From Actinomycetota bacterium (GTDB taxonomy: Bacteria; Actinomycetota; Actinomycetes; Actinomycetales; Microbacteriaceae): DNA of 7,986 bases. This document shows positions 1-7,422 of this stretch, piece after piece. Under the pieces are notes generated by a model, which had not been told where the DNA came from, did no database searches, and worked only from the letters and a program-made list of their open reading frames with translations. Within the stretch, counting starts at the first letter, position 1, and each line of letters opens with the position of its first letter. A program made the position numbers and the translations under genes. The stretch is from the NCBI GenBank assembly GCA_016870695.1, contig VGAV01000099.1:1-7986 (forward strand), read 5' to 3'.

Positions 1-718
1 CGGAGACGTGTTCCCGGATGCCGCCGCCTCCGAGCTGGCGCACCTGATCGACCGCCGCAGCGCCCGCGAGCCGCTGCAGCACCTGACCGGGCTCGCGCCC
101 TTCCGGTCGCTGGAGCTCGCGGTGGGACCGGGGGTGTTCGTGCCGCGTCCGGAGACCGAGATGGTCGCGCAGCTGGCGATCGATGCTCTCGCCGCGGCGG
201 CCTCGCCCGAGCCGATCGCCGTGGACCTCGGCACGGGCAGCGGGGCGATCGCCCTCGCGATGGCCACCGAGGTCCCGTACGCGCGGGTGCACGCCGCGGA
301 GAACTCGGTCGACGCGTTCGTGTGGGCGCGTCAGAACGCGGAGCGGATCGGCGCGACCAACCTGCGCCTGGCCTTCACCGACTTCGCCCACGCGTTCCCC
401 GAGCTCGACGGCCGCGTGTCGGTCGTGGCATCCAATCCGCCCTACGTCCCCGACGACGCAATCCCGCGCGACCCGGAGGTCCGGCTGTTCGACCCGCCCG
501 CCGCGCTCTACGGCGGCGCCGACGGGCTGGACGCGGTGCGCGTGCTGAGCCGGGTGGGCCTGCGGCTCGCGCACTCCGGCGGCACGATCGTCATCGAGCA
601 CGGGGAGTGGCAGGGAGCGGCCATCCGCGACATCCTCGCGGCGGACGGCTGGCGGGCCGCCGCCACGCACCCGGACCTCACGATGCGCGACCGCGCGACG
701 ACGGCGGTCCGTCCCTGA
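1..718 (+). CDS. prmC: PrmC (HemK), peptide chain release factor N5-glutamine methyltransferase, 5'-truncated
   Basis: The reading frame is open to the left edge (codons from base 2), so the true start lies upstream; the GTG at 8 is internal. The product is an S-adenosylmethionine-dependent methyltransferase that modifies the glutamine of the GGQ motif in release factors RF1 and RF2, in the cytosol. Numbering from the codon at 8, one sees the REPLQHLTG linker motif (about 20-28), FVPRPETE (44-51), the SAM-binding loop VDLGTGSG (72-79) and the catalytic NPPY (143-146, bases 434-445), which marks amide N-methyltransferases. About 236 residues are present; the family is usually about 280-290, so roughly 50 N-terminal residues are missing. 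In actinobacteria prfA (RF1) normally lies just upstream, which fits the function but cannot be seen here. The stop TGA sits in the loop of a perfect hairpin. The family call is firm. Confidence 0.96.
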   Translation, partial: GDVFPDAAASELAHLIDRRSAREPLQHLTGLAPFRSLELAVGPGVFVPRPETEMVAQLAIDALAAAASPEPIAVDLGTGSGAIALAMATEVPYARVHAAENSVDAFVWARQNAERIGATNLRLAFTDFAHAFPELDGRVSVVASNPPYVPDDAIPRDPEVRLFDPPAALYGGADGLDAVRVLSRVGLRLAHSGGTIVIEHGEWQGAAIRDILAADGWRAAATHPDLTMRDRATTAVRP

Positions 719-726
719 CGGGACGG
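709..726 (+). terminator. Perfect 7-bp hairpin at the prmC stop codon, possible weak terminator
   Basis: CCGTCCC (709-715) and GGGACGG (720-726) form a perfect stem around the loop TGAC, and the loop contains the prmC stop TGA (716-718). With one bulged T at 708 the stem can extend by two G-C pairs. No T-run follows, so it is not a classical intrinsic terminator; GC-rich actinobacteria often have such U-less hairpins. It lies between prmC and a gene that seems to have its own promoter, so a termination or RNA-processing role is plausible but unproven. Confidence 0.35.
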
Positions 727-774
727 CCGCGCCGGCGGCATCCCGGGCTGCACGCGTCGGCACGGCCGCGCCAG

Positions 775-780
775 TAGACT
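775..780 (+). promoter_or_regulatory. -10 hexamer TAGACT for a probably leaderless tsaC/sua5 transcript
   Basis: TAGACT fits the TANNNT form of the actinobacterial -10 element. Nine bases separate it from the ATG at 790, so transcription would begin at about 787-790, on or within a few bases of the start codon. No purine-rich Shine-Dalgarno sequence is visible in the 20 bases before the ATG, as expected for leaderless translation. No convincing TTGACA-like -35 is present; the upstream bases are GC-rich. This is a pattern call from sequence only. Confidence 0.5.
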
Positions 781-789
781 GCTGCCGAC

Positions 790-1479
790 ATGTCTCCCGT
801 CTACGACTGCCGTGACGAGTCGCAGCTGCTGTCCGGGATGCGCCACGCGCGTCAGGCCATCGGTCGAGGCGAACTCGTCGTGCTCCCCACCGACACCGTC
901 TACGGAATCGCCGCCGACGCGTTCAACGCGCGCGCCGTCGCGGGCCTGCTGGAGGCCAAGGGCCGCGGGCGCCAGCAGCCGCCGCCCGTGCTCGTGCCCG
1001 GCGTCGGGACTCTGCGCGCGCTCGTCGCCGACGTGCCCGCCGCGGTCGACGACCTCGTGGGCGAGTTCTGGCCCGGGGGACTGACCATCGTCCTGCCGTC
1101 GCAGCCGTCCCTGTCCTGGGACCTCGGCGACACGCACGGCACGGTCGCCGTGCGGATGCCGGCGCAGAACCTCACGCTCGAACTGCTCGAGGAGACCGGT
1201 CCGCTCGCCGTCTCAAGCGCCAACCGCACCGGAATGCCCGCCGCGGTCGGCATCGACCAGGCGCGGGACATGCTGGGCGACAGCGTCGCGGTCTACCTCG
1301 ACGCCGGTCCGAGCGAGAAGGGCATCGCCTCCACCATCGTGGACGCGACGAGCCTCGTCGGCGGGACCGACCCCCGGGTGCGCGTGCTCCGCGAGGGCGC
1401 CATCACCCGTGCCCGACTCCGCGAGGTGCTCGGCGACCTGCTCGAGCCCGACCCGGACGTCGAGGCCGGCGGGCCGTGA
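790..1479 (+). CDS. tsaC: L-threonylcarbamoyladenylate synthase (TsaC/Sua5/YwlC family)
   Basis: This cytosolic enzyme makes threonylcarbamoyl-AMP from threonine, bicarbonate and ATP. The TsaD complex then transfers the threonylcarbamoyl group to A37 of ANN-decoding tRNAs (t6A). The 229-residue protein shows the family signature PTDTVYG (33-39), the basic substrate-loop region with K57, R59 and R61, FWPGGLT (93-99), VAVRMP (119-124), the SSAN motif (142-145) and STIVD (181-185). It is a single YrdC-like domain without the extra C-terminal domain of long Sua5 proteins, so TsaC type fits better, although actinobacterial genomes often label it Sua5. The ATG at 790 is preferred because a -10 hexamer lies just before it and the homology begins soon after. 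Its end overlaps the next gene by four bases (GTGA), which suggests translational coupling. A tRNA-modification gene beside a release-factor methylase groups two translation-quality functions. Confidence 0.95.
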   Translation: MSPVYDCRDESQLLSGMRHARQAIGRGELVVLPTDTVYGIAADAFNARAVAGLLEAKGRGRQQPPPVLVPGVGTLRALVADVPAAVDDLVGEFWPGGLTIVLPSQPSLSWDLGDTHGTVAVRMPAQNLTLELLEETGPLAVSSANRTGMPAAVGIDQARDMLGDSVAVYLDAGPSEKGIASTIVDATSLVGGTDPRVRVLREGAITRARLREVLGDLLEPDPDVEAGGP

Positions 1480-2630
1480 CCCAGTACCTCCTCACCATCC
1501 TGTTCACGGCCGCGGTCACTCTCGCGCTGTCGTGGGTGGTGTGGAAACTCGCGCTGCGGTTCAAGCTCTACCCCGGCATCCGCGAACGCGACGTGCACAA
1601 GACCCCCACCCCGCGCCTGGGGGGAGTTGCGATGTTCCTCGGCGTGCTGGCGGCGTTCCTGCTCTCCAGCCGCAACCCGTACTTCGCCATCTTCTGGGTC
1701 GATCCCGTCCCGGTGCTGTCGCTGCTCGGCGCCGTGCTGCTCATCGTCCTCGTCGGCGTGGCGGACGACCTGTGGGACCTGGACTGGATGATCAAGCTGG
1801 GCGCCCAGTTCGTCGCCGCCGGGATCATCGCCTGGTACGGGCAGCTGCAGATCCTCTCGCTCCCCATCGGGGCGTTGACGGTGGGGTCGAGCTGGGTGAG
1901 CTTCCTCCTGACGGTGTTCGCGATCGTCGTCGTCATGAACGCGGTCAACTTCATCGACGGCCTCAACGGGCTCGTCGCCGGCGTCTGCCTCATCGCCAAC
2001 GGCGTGTTCTTCGCCTACTCGTACCTCCTCGTGCGCGACACCGGAGCGAGCACGTACTTCAACCTCGCCTCCTTCATCGCCGCGGTCCTCGTCGGCGCCT
2101 GCCTCGGCTTCCTGCCGATGAACTGGACCCCGGCAAAGCTGTTCATGGGCGACGCGGGGGCGCTCATGCTGGGGCTGCTCATGGCGAGCTCGGCCATCGC
2201 GATCACCGGCCAGCTCGATCCGGCGGTGCTCGATCCCGAGCAGCTCGGCCGGTCGCAGCTCCTCGGTGCGTTCATCCCGATCCTGCTGCCGGTGGTCATC
2301 GTGCTGCTGCCCCTGCTGGACTTCGGCCTCGCCGTCATCCGCCGCCAGTGGGCCGGCCGGTCGCCCTTCTCGCCCGACCGCAAACATCTGCACCATCGCA
2401 TGCTCGACATGGGGCACACGGACCGCGACGCGGTCCTCATCTTCTACAGCTGGACCGCCGTGGTGAGCCTGGCGTTCCTGCTGATGTACATCGGCACCCA
2501 GCAGGAGTGGCCCGGCGACTACGCCATCGGCATCGCCTTCGGCGTCGTCGGCGTCGCCGCCTGCGCGGTGCTCACCCTGCTTCCATCGCGACGGTTCTCC
2601 CGTCGTCCCGTCCGTGAGGAGTCGTCATGA
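1476..2630 (+). CDS. wecA: WecA/TagO-type polyprenyl-phosphate GlcNAc-1-phosphate transferase
   Basis: An integral membrane enzyme of the MraY/WecA/TagO family that transfers a sugar-1-phosphate, probably GlcNAc-1-phosphate from UDP-GlcNAc, onto undecaprenyl or decaprenyl phosphate. This begins synthesis of a cell-wall glycopolymer: arabinogalactan linker in mycobacteria, teichoic- or teichuronic-type polymers elsewhere. The 384-residue protein is strongly hydrophobic, with roughly ten or eleven predicted membrane segments. Family motifs appear in order: HKTPTPRLGG (41-50), the Mg-binding ADDLWD region (96-101), NFIDGLNGL (158-166), MGDAG (224-228) and the cytoplasmic HLHH loop (304-307), typical of WecA rather than MraY. 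The GTG start overlaps the previous stop as GTGA, with GAGG at 1462-1465. The last four bases overlap the next gene (ATGA). The exact sugar and the polymer made cannot be read from this sequence. Confidence 0.93.
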   Translation: MTQYLLTILFTAAVTLALSWVVWKLALRFKLYPGIRERDVHKTPTPRLGGVAMFLGVLAAFLLSSRNPYFAIFWVDPVPVLSLLGAVLLIVLVGVADDLWDLDWMIKLGAQFVAAGIIAWYGQLQILSLPIGALTVGSSWVSFLLTVFAIVVVMNAVNFIDGLNGLVAGVCLIANGVFFAYSYLLVRDTGASTYFNLASFIAAVLVGACLGFLPMNWTPAKLFMGDAGALMLGLLMASSAIAITGQLDPAVLDPEQLGRSQLLGAFIPILLPVVIVLLPLLDFGLAVIRRQWAGRSPFSPDRKHLHHRMLDMGHTDRDAVLIFYSWTAVVSLAFLLMYIGTQQEWPGDYAIGIAFGVVGVAACAVLTLLPSRRFSRRPVREESS

Positions 2631-3088
2631 CCACCACCGTCTCGAGCACCCCGGTGCTGCGCGCCGCCCTGATCTGGTCGGCGGTCGTCGCCGTCGTCGT
2701 CCTCGTCGTGGCGGTGGTCGTCGGCCTGTTGGTCGCCGGCGCCAACGGCGCATGGAGCGGGGGAGTGGGAGCCGCCGTCGGCGCGATCTTCCCCGCGCTC
2801 ACCGCCGTCAGCATCCTGGTGGCGAACCGCTTCTATGGAAATCCGGCCTGGCTGCAGATCTTCTTCGGCGTCGTCCTCGGCGGCTGGCTGCTGAAGTTCG
2901 TCCTCGTCATCGTGGCGTTCCTCGTGCTGCTGCGCATGGACTGGGTCGTCGCCCCCGTGTTCTTCTTCGCCCTGCTGGCCACGGCCGTCAGCTCGCTCGT
3001 CGTCGACCTCGTCGTGATCTCGCGCATGCGTCTGCCCGCCGTCTCGGACACCGTCCTGCCCCAGCAGAGCGCACCCGACGAGGTCTGA
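2627..3088 (+). CDS. AtpI-like small membrane protein, conserved upstream of atpB
   Basis: A 153-residue membrane protein with four hydrophobic segments at about 14-37, 45-66, 76-102 and 106-132, and a short polar C-terminal tail. Its place directly before atpB, its four-helix pattern and the lysine in the third helix (GGWLLK, K90) match the AtpI family. AtpI is encoded first in many bacterial atp operons and helps c-ring assembly or Mg/Ca movement; it is not part of the finished enzyme. The corresponding mycobacterial gene (Rv1303 position) is usually annotated as a conserved membrane protein. Sequence likeness to E. coli AtpI is weak, so the AtpI role is inferred from context. It starts at the ATG overlapping the wecA stop (ATGA), with GAGGAG just upstream at about 2617-2622. 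A 153-base gap with a candidate promoter separates it from atpB, so it may be transcribed with wecA rather than only with the ATP synthase genes. Confidence 0.75.
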   Translation: MTTTVSSTPVLRAALIWSAVVAVVVLVVAVVVGLLVAGANGAWSGGVGAAVGAIFPALTAVSILVANRFYGNPAWLQIFFGVVLGGWLLKFVLVIVAFLVLLRMDWVVAPVFFFALLATAVSSLVVDLVVISRMRLPAVSDTVLPQQSAPDEV

Positions 3089-3120
3089 CCACATCCGGAT
3101 GCCGCGATTCCGGGGATCTT

Positions 3121-3129
3121 TGCTACGCT
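3121..3129 (+). promoter_or_regulatory. Extended -10 promoter (TGCTACGCT) for the atp operon
   Basis: TG, one base, then TACGCT matches the extended -10 layout (TGnTAnnnT). No good -35 is visible 16-18 bases upstream, which is acceptable for extended -10 promoters. Transcription would begin near 3135-3136, giving a leader of about 105 nt before the atpB start at 3242. It lies in the only sizeable intergenic gap of the window and directly before the operon, where a promoter is expected. Called by pattern alone. Confidence 0.5.
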
Positions 3130-3140
3130 GGTCGAACGCA

Positions 3141-3201
3141 CCTCGGCCGGTGTGCGGCGGTGACGCCGAGGCCCCGGGGAGAGCCGTTTCCCACCCTCCC
3201 C
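3141..3201 (+). promoter_or_regulatory. Structured 5' leader of atpB with competing hairpins
   Basis: Three inverted repeats lie in the predicted leader. CCTCGGC (3141-3147) pairs with GCCGAGG (3165-3171). CGGCG (3155-3159) pairs with CGCCG (3164-3168) around GTGA, a GNRA-type tetraloop. GGGGAG (3176-3181) pairs with CTCCCC (3196-3201). The first two share bases 3165-3168 and cannot form fully together. The first stem would begin about five bases after the predicted transcript start, a position known to protect 5' ends from decay. Whether this regulates atpB or is a by-product of high GC cannot be decided from one sequence. Confidence 0.35.
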
Positions 3202-3229
3202 GAACCACTCCCTATCGGTTCGAGAAGCT

Positions 3230-3233
3230 GGAG
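3230..3233 (+). promoter_or_regulatory. GGAG ribosome binding site that fixes the TTG start of atpB
   Basis: GGAG ends eight bases before the TTG at 3242, a good spacing. Reading upstream in the atpB frame, no ATG, GTG or TTG occurs before the in-frame stop TGA at 3161-3163. The TTG is therefore the most upstream start possible, and the next ATG (3353) would remove 37 residues, including the PPELLF segment. Confidence 0.7.
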
Positions 3234-3241
3234 CCACCCCG

Positions 3242-4328
<1,087 letters not shown>

Positions 4329-4357
4329 TCCACCCGACCCACGAGTAAGGAGACAGG

Positions 4358-4915
4358 ATGCTTCCCGCTCTTGTCACGATCGCGGCCGAGGAAGGCCACA
4401 GCGGCGGCAACCCGCTGCTGCCGGCCATCTACGACATCATCTGGTCTGGTGTCTGCTTCGCGATCATCGCTGCAGTCGTCGTGTTCTACGCCCTGCCGCG
4501 CATCGGTGCCGTGCTCGACAAGCGCAGCGCCGCGATCGAGGGCAACATCGCCAAGGCCGATGAGGCTCAGCGCAAGGCCGAGGCCGCGCTCGAGGAGTAC
4601 ACCGCGCAGCTCGTCGCCGCTCGCAAGGAGGCCGGGGAGATCCGCGAGGCCGCTCGCGAGGACGGTCGCAAGATCGTGCTCGAGGCCAAGGAGACCGCAT
4701 CCGCGGAGGCGGCTCGCCTGACGGCGACCGCCCACACGCAGATCGAGGCCGAGCGCCAGACCGCTCTCGTCTCGCTCCGCTCCGAGGTCGGCACCCTGGC
4801 CGTCGACCTGGCCGGCAACGTCATCGGCGAGACCCTCTCCGACGACGCCAAGGCGCAGGCCGTGGTCGACCGCTTCCTCGCCGACCTCGAGGCTTCCGAG
4901 AAGGCGGCCAAGTAA
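4358..4915 (+). CDS. atpF: ATP synthase F0 subunit b (peripheral stalk)
   Basis: Subunit b anchors the peripheral stalk in the membrane and reaches up to delta and alpha. The 185-residue protein has a periplasm-facing N-terminal stretch of about 22 residues, one membrane helix (about 24-47, ending YALPRIG), then a long charged helical domain rich in Ala, Glu, Arg and Lys (about 52-140) suited to a coiled-coil dimer. It ends with a delta-facing part (about 141-185). It is longer than E. coli b (156), as is usual in actinobacteria. The ATG start has AAGGAGA at 4347-4353. The stop overlaps the atpH start by one base (TAATG). Only one b gene is seen here, so a homodimer is expected; mycobacteria instead use a small b' plus a fused b-delta. 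Confidence 0.96.
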   Translation: MLPALVTIAAEEGHSGGNPLLPAIYDIIWSGVCFAIIAAVVVFYALPRIGAVLDKRSAAIEGNIAKADEAQRKAEAALEEYTAQLVAARKEAGEIREAAREDGRKIVLEAKETASAEAARLTATAHTQIEAERQTALVSLRSEVGTLAVDLAGNVIGETLSDDAKAQAVVDRFLADLEASEKAAK

Positions 4916-5706
4916 TGGGCAGCGCGACCACTCAGGCGCGAGCGGCTGCGGCGGAGGCGCTCGGCGCCGCCGCCGGCGTCGACCTCGACGTCGCCCGCGA
5001 GCTGTTCGCCGCGGCGCGCACCGTGGGCGCCTCGGCGCACCTGAGCGGCGCGCTGGCCGACCACTCGGCGCCCGCCGCGGCGCGCGCCGGCGTGGTGGCG
5101 GCCGTCTTCGGTCCGTCCTTCTCCCCGACCACGGTGGACCTGCTGCGCACCGTCGTCGCGCAGCGCTGGTCCAGCACCGACGAGCTGGTCGAGGGGCTCG
5201 AAGAGCTCGCGATCCGCGCCGCCGGCGTCGCCGACGGTCAGGGCGACGTCGAGGGCGAGCTGTTCCAGTTCTCGCGCATGGTGTCGGCCAACGGCGAGCT
5301 TGAGCTCGCGCTCGGCAGCCGCGTGGGCGACCCGGCGGCGAAGGGCGCGCTCGTCACCTCGCTGCTCGAGGGCCGCGTCAGCGCGGCGACGATCCTCATC
5401 GCGTCGTCGCTGGTCCAGCAGCCGCGCAACCGCCGCGTGCGGTCGCTGCTGCGCTGGGCGGAGCGTCTCGTCGCCGAGCAGCGCGGCCGCGTCGTGGCGA
5501 CCGTGTACGCGGTGGCGCCGCTGAACGAGCAGCAGGAGGAGCGCCTCCGGTCGGCTCTGGGCGCCCGCTACAACACGACGGTGACCCTCAACACGGTCAT
5601 CGACCCCACGGTGGTGGGCGGACTGCGCGTGCAGATCGCCGACGACGTGATCGACGCGAGCGTCTCGACGCGTCTCGCCGACCTGCGGCAGCGGATCGCA
5701 GGCTAA
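4915..5706 (+). CDS. atpH: ATP synthase F1 subunit delta (OSCP-like), long actinobacterial form
   Basis: Delta caps the F1 head and binds the b stalk. This protein has 263 residues, against 177 in E. coli. The C-terminal domain (about 190-263) is recognisable from [18 protein letters not shown] and the [22 protein letters not shown] segment at about 227-250, typical of the delta/OSCP family. The N-terminal helical domain seems to occur twice: residues 30-99 and 116-186 align almost without gaps, including LF, R, V, A, L, AL, AA, T and Q matches and the final LxxxxExL. This explains the extra 86 residues. The ATG overlaps the atpF stop (TAATG), with AAGG at 4901-4904, so translation is probably coupled to b. 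In mycobacteria the equivalent b and delta are one fused protein; here they are two genes. A 61-base gap with two hairpins leads to atpA. Confidence 0.95.
   Translation: MGSATTQARAAAAEALGAAAGVDLDVARELFAAARTVGASAHLSGALADHSAPAAARAGVVAAVFGPSFSPTTVDLLRTVVAQRWSSTDELVEGLEELAIRAAGVADGQGDVEGELFQFSRMVSANGELELALGSRVGDPAAKGALVTSLLEGRVSAATILIASSLVQQPRNRRVRSLLRWAERLVAEQRGRVVATVYAVAPLNEQQEERLRSALGARYNTTVTLNTVIDPTVVGGLRVQIADDVIDASVSTRLADLRQRIAG
5002..5472 (+). repeat. Internal protein-level duplication in delta (residues 30-99 and 116-186)
   Basis: Copy 1 is at 5002-5211 and copy 2 at 5260-5472. Matches at a constant offset of 86 residues include L30/L116, F31/F117, R35/R121, V37/V123, A39/A125, L43/L129, A46-L47/A132-L133, A55-A56/A141-A142, V61/V147, S70/S156, T73/T159, V81/V167 and Q83/Q169. 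With one inserted residue, L91, E96 and L98 match L178, E183 and L185. Spacing and hydrophobic pattern agree across the whole copy, which suggests an old duplication of the six-helix delta N-domain. DNA-level repeat is not evident. Confidence 0.65.
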
Positions 5707-5712
5707 GACTTC

Positions 5713-5750
5713 CCGCCCGAGCGGGCGGAGATCTGGGGACCTCGAGTCCC
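5713..5750 (+). other. Two tandem hairpins in the atpH-atpA gap
   Basis: CCGCCC (5713-5718) pairs with GGGCGG (5723-5728) around GAGC. GGGAC (5736-5740) pairs with GTCCC (5746-5750) around CTCGA. They fill most of the 61-base gap between the stop of delta and the ribosome binding site of alpha. No T-run follows, and the operon must be read through, so segmental mRNA stability or processing is more likely than termination. Confidence 0.35.
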
Positions 5751-5767
5751 ACGAACGAAGGAAGACA

Positions 5768-7399
5768 ATGGCAGACCTCTCTATCAGCCCCGACGTCATC
5801 CGTGACGCGCTGAAGGACTTCGTCAACGCCTACGAGGCGACCGGCGCTGCGGCGACCGAGGTCGGCTCGGTCGTCGACGCCGCCGACGGCATCGCGCACG
5901 TCGAGGGCCTCCCCGGCGTCATGGCGAACGAGCTCGTCCGTTTCGAGGACGGCACGCTCGGCCTGGCCCAGAACCTCGACGAGCACGAGATCGGCGTCGT
6001 CGTCCTCGGCGAGTTCTCCGGCATCGAGGAGGGCCAGCCCGTCACTCGCACCGGCGAGGTGCTCTCGGTCGGCGTGGGCGACGGCTACCTCGGCCGCGTC
6101 GTCGACCCGCTCGGCAACCCGATCGACGGTCTCGGCGAGATCGCCAGCGAGGGACGCCGTGCGCTCGAGCTCCAGGCCCCGGGCGTCATGCAGCGCAAGA
6201 GCGTGCACGAGCCGCTGCAGACCGGCATCAAGGCGATCGACGCCATGATCCCCGTCGGCCGCGGTCAGCGCCAGCTGATCATCGGCGACCGCCAGACCGG
6301 CAAGACGGCGATCGCGATCGACACGATCATCAACCAGAAGGCCAACTGGGACTCCGGCGACGTCAACAAGCAGGTGCGCTGCATCTACGTCGCGATCGGT
6401 CAGAAGGGCTCGACCATCGCCTCGGTGAAGGGCGCGCTCGAGGACGCCGGCGCGATGGAGTACACCACCATCGTCGCGGCCCCGGCCTCCGACCCGGCCG
6501 GCTTCAAGTACCTCGCCCCCTACGCCGGCTCGGCCATCGGCCAGCACTGGATGTACGGCGGCAAGCACGTCCTGATCATCTTCGACGACCTGTCGAAGCA
6601 GGCCGAGGCCTACCGTGCCGTGTCGCTGCTCCTTCGCCGCCCGCCGGGCCGCGAGGCGTACCCCGGTGACGTCTTCTACCTGCACTCGCGTCTGCTCGAG
6701 CGTTGCGCGAAGCTGTCCGACGAGCTCGGCGCCGGCTCGATGACCGGTCTGCCGATCATCGAGACCAAGGCGAACGACGTCTCGGCGTACATCCCGACCA
6801 ACGTGATCTCGATCACCGACGGCCAGATCTTCCTGCAGTCCGACCTGTTCAACGCCAACCAGCGCCCCGCGGTCGACGTGGGCATCTCGGTGTCGCGCGT
6901 CGGCGGTGACGCGCAGGTCAAGTCGATCAAGAAGGTCTCCGGAACGCTGAAGCTCGAGCTCGCGCAGTACCGCTCGCTCGAGGCGTTCGCGATGTTCGCG
7001 AGCGACCTCGACGCCGCGTCGCGTCGCCAGCTCGCGCGTGGTGCGCGCCTGACGGAGCTGCTCAAGCAGCCGCAGTACTCGCCGTACCCCGTCGAGGAGC
7101 AGGTCGTCTCGATCTGGGCCGGCACCAACGGCAAGCTCGACACCATCGAGGTCTCCGACGTGCTCCGCTTCGAGCGCGAGCTGCTGGACTACCTCCGTCG
7201 CAACTCCACGGTCCTCGACACCCTGCGCGAGACCAACGTCCTCGGTGATGACGTCGTCTCGGAGCTCGAGCAGAAGGTGGACGCCTTCATCCTCGAGTTC
7301 CAGTCGGGCGACGACCAGGGTCTCGTCGGTGCCGAGAAGGTCGACGCGGCCGAGGCCGACGACGTCAACCAGGAGCGGATCGTCAAGGGCCGTCGCTAA
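5768..7399 (+). CDS. atpA: ATP synthase F1 subunit alpha
   Basis: Alpha alternates with beta in the catalytic hexamer; it carries non-catalytic nucleotide sites and supplies an arginine to the beta catalytic site. The 543-residue protein has the N-terminal beta-barrel (about 28-95), the nucleotide-binding domain with Walker A GDRQTGKT (173-180) and Walker B LIIFDD (269-274), the [20 protein letters not shown] region starting at 288, and the family signature [10 protein letters not shown] (367-376) followed by R377, the arginine finger. The helical C-domain ends near residue 511 (ILEFQ). A further 31 or so residues, acidic then ending KGRR, form a tail absent from E. coli alpha (513 residues) but with a counterpart in mycobacterial alpha, where it restrains ATP hydrolysis. 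The ATG has AAGGAAG at 5758-5764. The stop lies in a hairpin loop, and atpG follows after 23 bases. Confidence 0.98.
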   Translation: MADLSISPDVIRDALKDFVNAYEATGAAATEVGSVVDAADGIAHVEGLPGVMANELVRFEDGTLGLAQNLDEHEIGVVVLGEFSGIEEGQPVTRTGEVLSVGVGDGYLGRVVDPLGNPIDGLGEIASEGRRALELQAPGVMQRKSVHEPLQTGIKAIDAMIPVGRGQRQLIIGDRQTGKTAIAIDTIINQKANWDSGDVNKQVRCIYVAIGQKGSTIASVKGALEDAGAMEYTTIVAAPASDPAGFKYLAPYAGSAIGQHWMYGGKHVLIIFDDLSKQAEAYRAVSLLLRRPPGREAYPGDVFYLHSRLLERCAKLSDELGAGSMTGLPIIETKANDVSAYIPTNVISITDGQIFLQSDLFNANQRPAVDVGISVSRVGGDAQVKSIKKVSGTLKLELAQYRSLEAFAMFASDLDAASRRQLARGARLTELLKQPQYSPYPVEEQVVSIWAGTNGKLDTIEVSDVLRFERELLDYLRRNSTVLDTLRETNVLGDDVVSELEQKVDAFILEFQSGDDQGLVGAEKVDAAEADDVNQERIVKGRR

Positions 7400-7406
7400 A
7401 GCGACG
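7391..7406 (+). other. Perfect hairpin with the atpA stop codon in its loop
   Basis: CGTCGC (7391-7396) and GCGACG (7401-7406) form a perfect 6-bp stem around the loop TAAA, which contains the atpA stop TAA (7397-7399). It uses the last two codons of atpA and the first bases of the short atpA-atpG gap. It ends 16 bases before the atpG ATG, where the ribosome binding site is weak. It could influence termination-reinitiation or mRNA processing; the arrangement mirrors the prmC stop. Confidence 0.4.
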
Positions 7407-7422
7407 ACACGAGAACGGAATC

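Noticed and set aside
723..772. Direct repeat of ACGGCCGCGCC at 723-733 and 762-772 between prmC and tsaC
   Set aside because: Eleven GC-only bases apart from the first A in a very GC-rich gap; no flanking symmetry, so chance is adequate. It could be an operator but nothing supports that.
1293..2417. Open frame of 374 codons on the minus strand opposite wecA
   Set aside because: The translation is low-complexity, rich in Asp, Glu, Arg, His and Gln, which is what the reverse strand of a GC-rich membrane-protein gene gives. The + strand gene has all family motifs.
1409..2617. Open frame of 402 codons on the + strand in another phase over wecA
   Set aside because: Arg/Pro/Ala-rich shadow translation without domains; it overlaps a clear gene over its whole length.
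3082..3090. GGTCTGACC palindrome over the stop codon of the AtpI-like gene
   Set aside because: Only 3-4 bp of stem with a 1-3 base loop, too short to form a stable hairpin; not counted with the prmC and atpA cases.
4567..5826. Minus-strand frame of 419 codons opposite atpF and atpH
   Set aside because: Shadow of high-GC3 coding sequence; no recognisable motif and no plausible ribosome binding context.
5597..6685. Minus-strand frame of 362 codons opposite atpA
   Set aside because: Asp/Val/Leu/Arg-rich shadow of a highly conserved gene.
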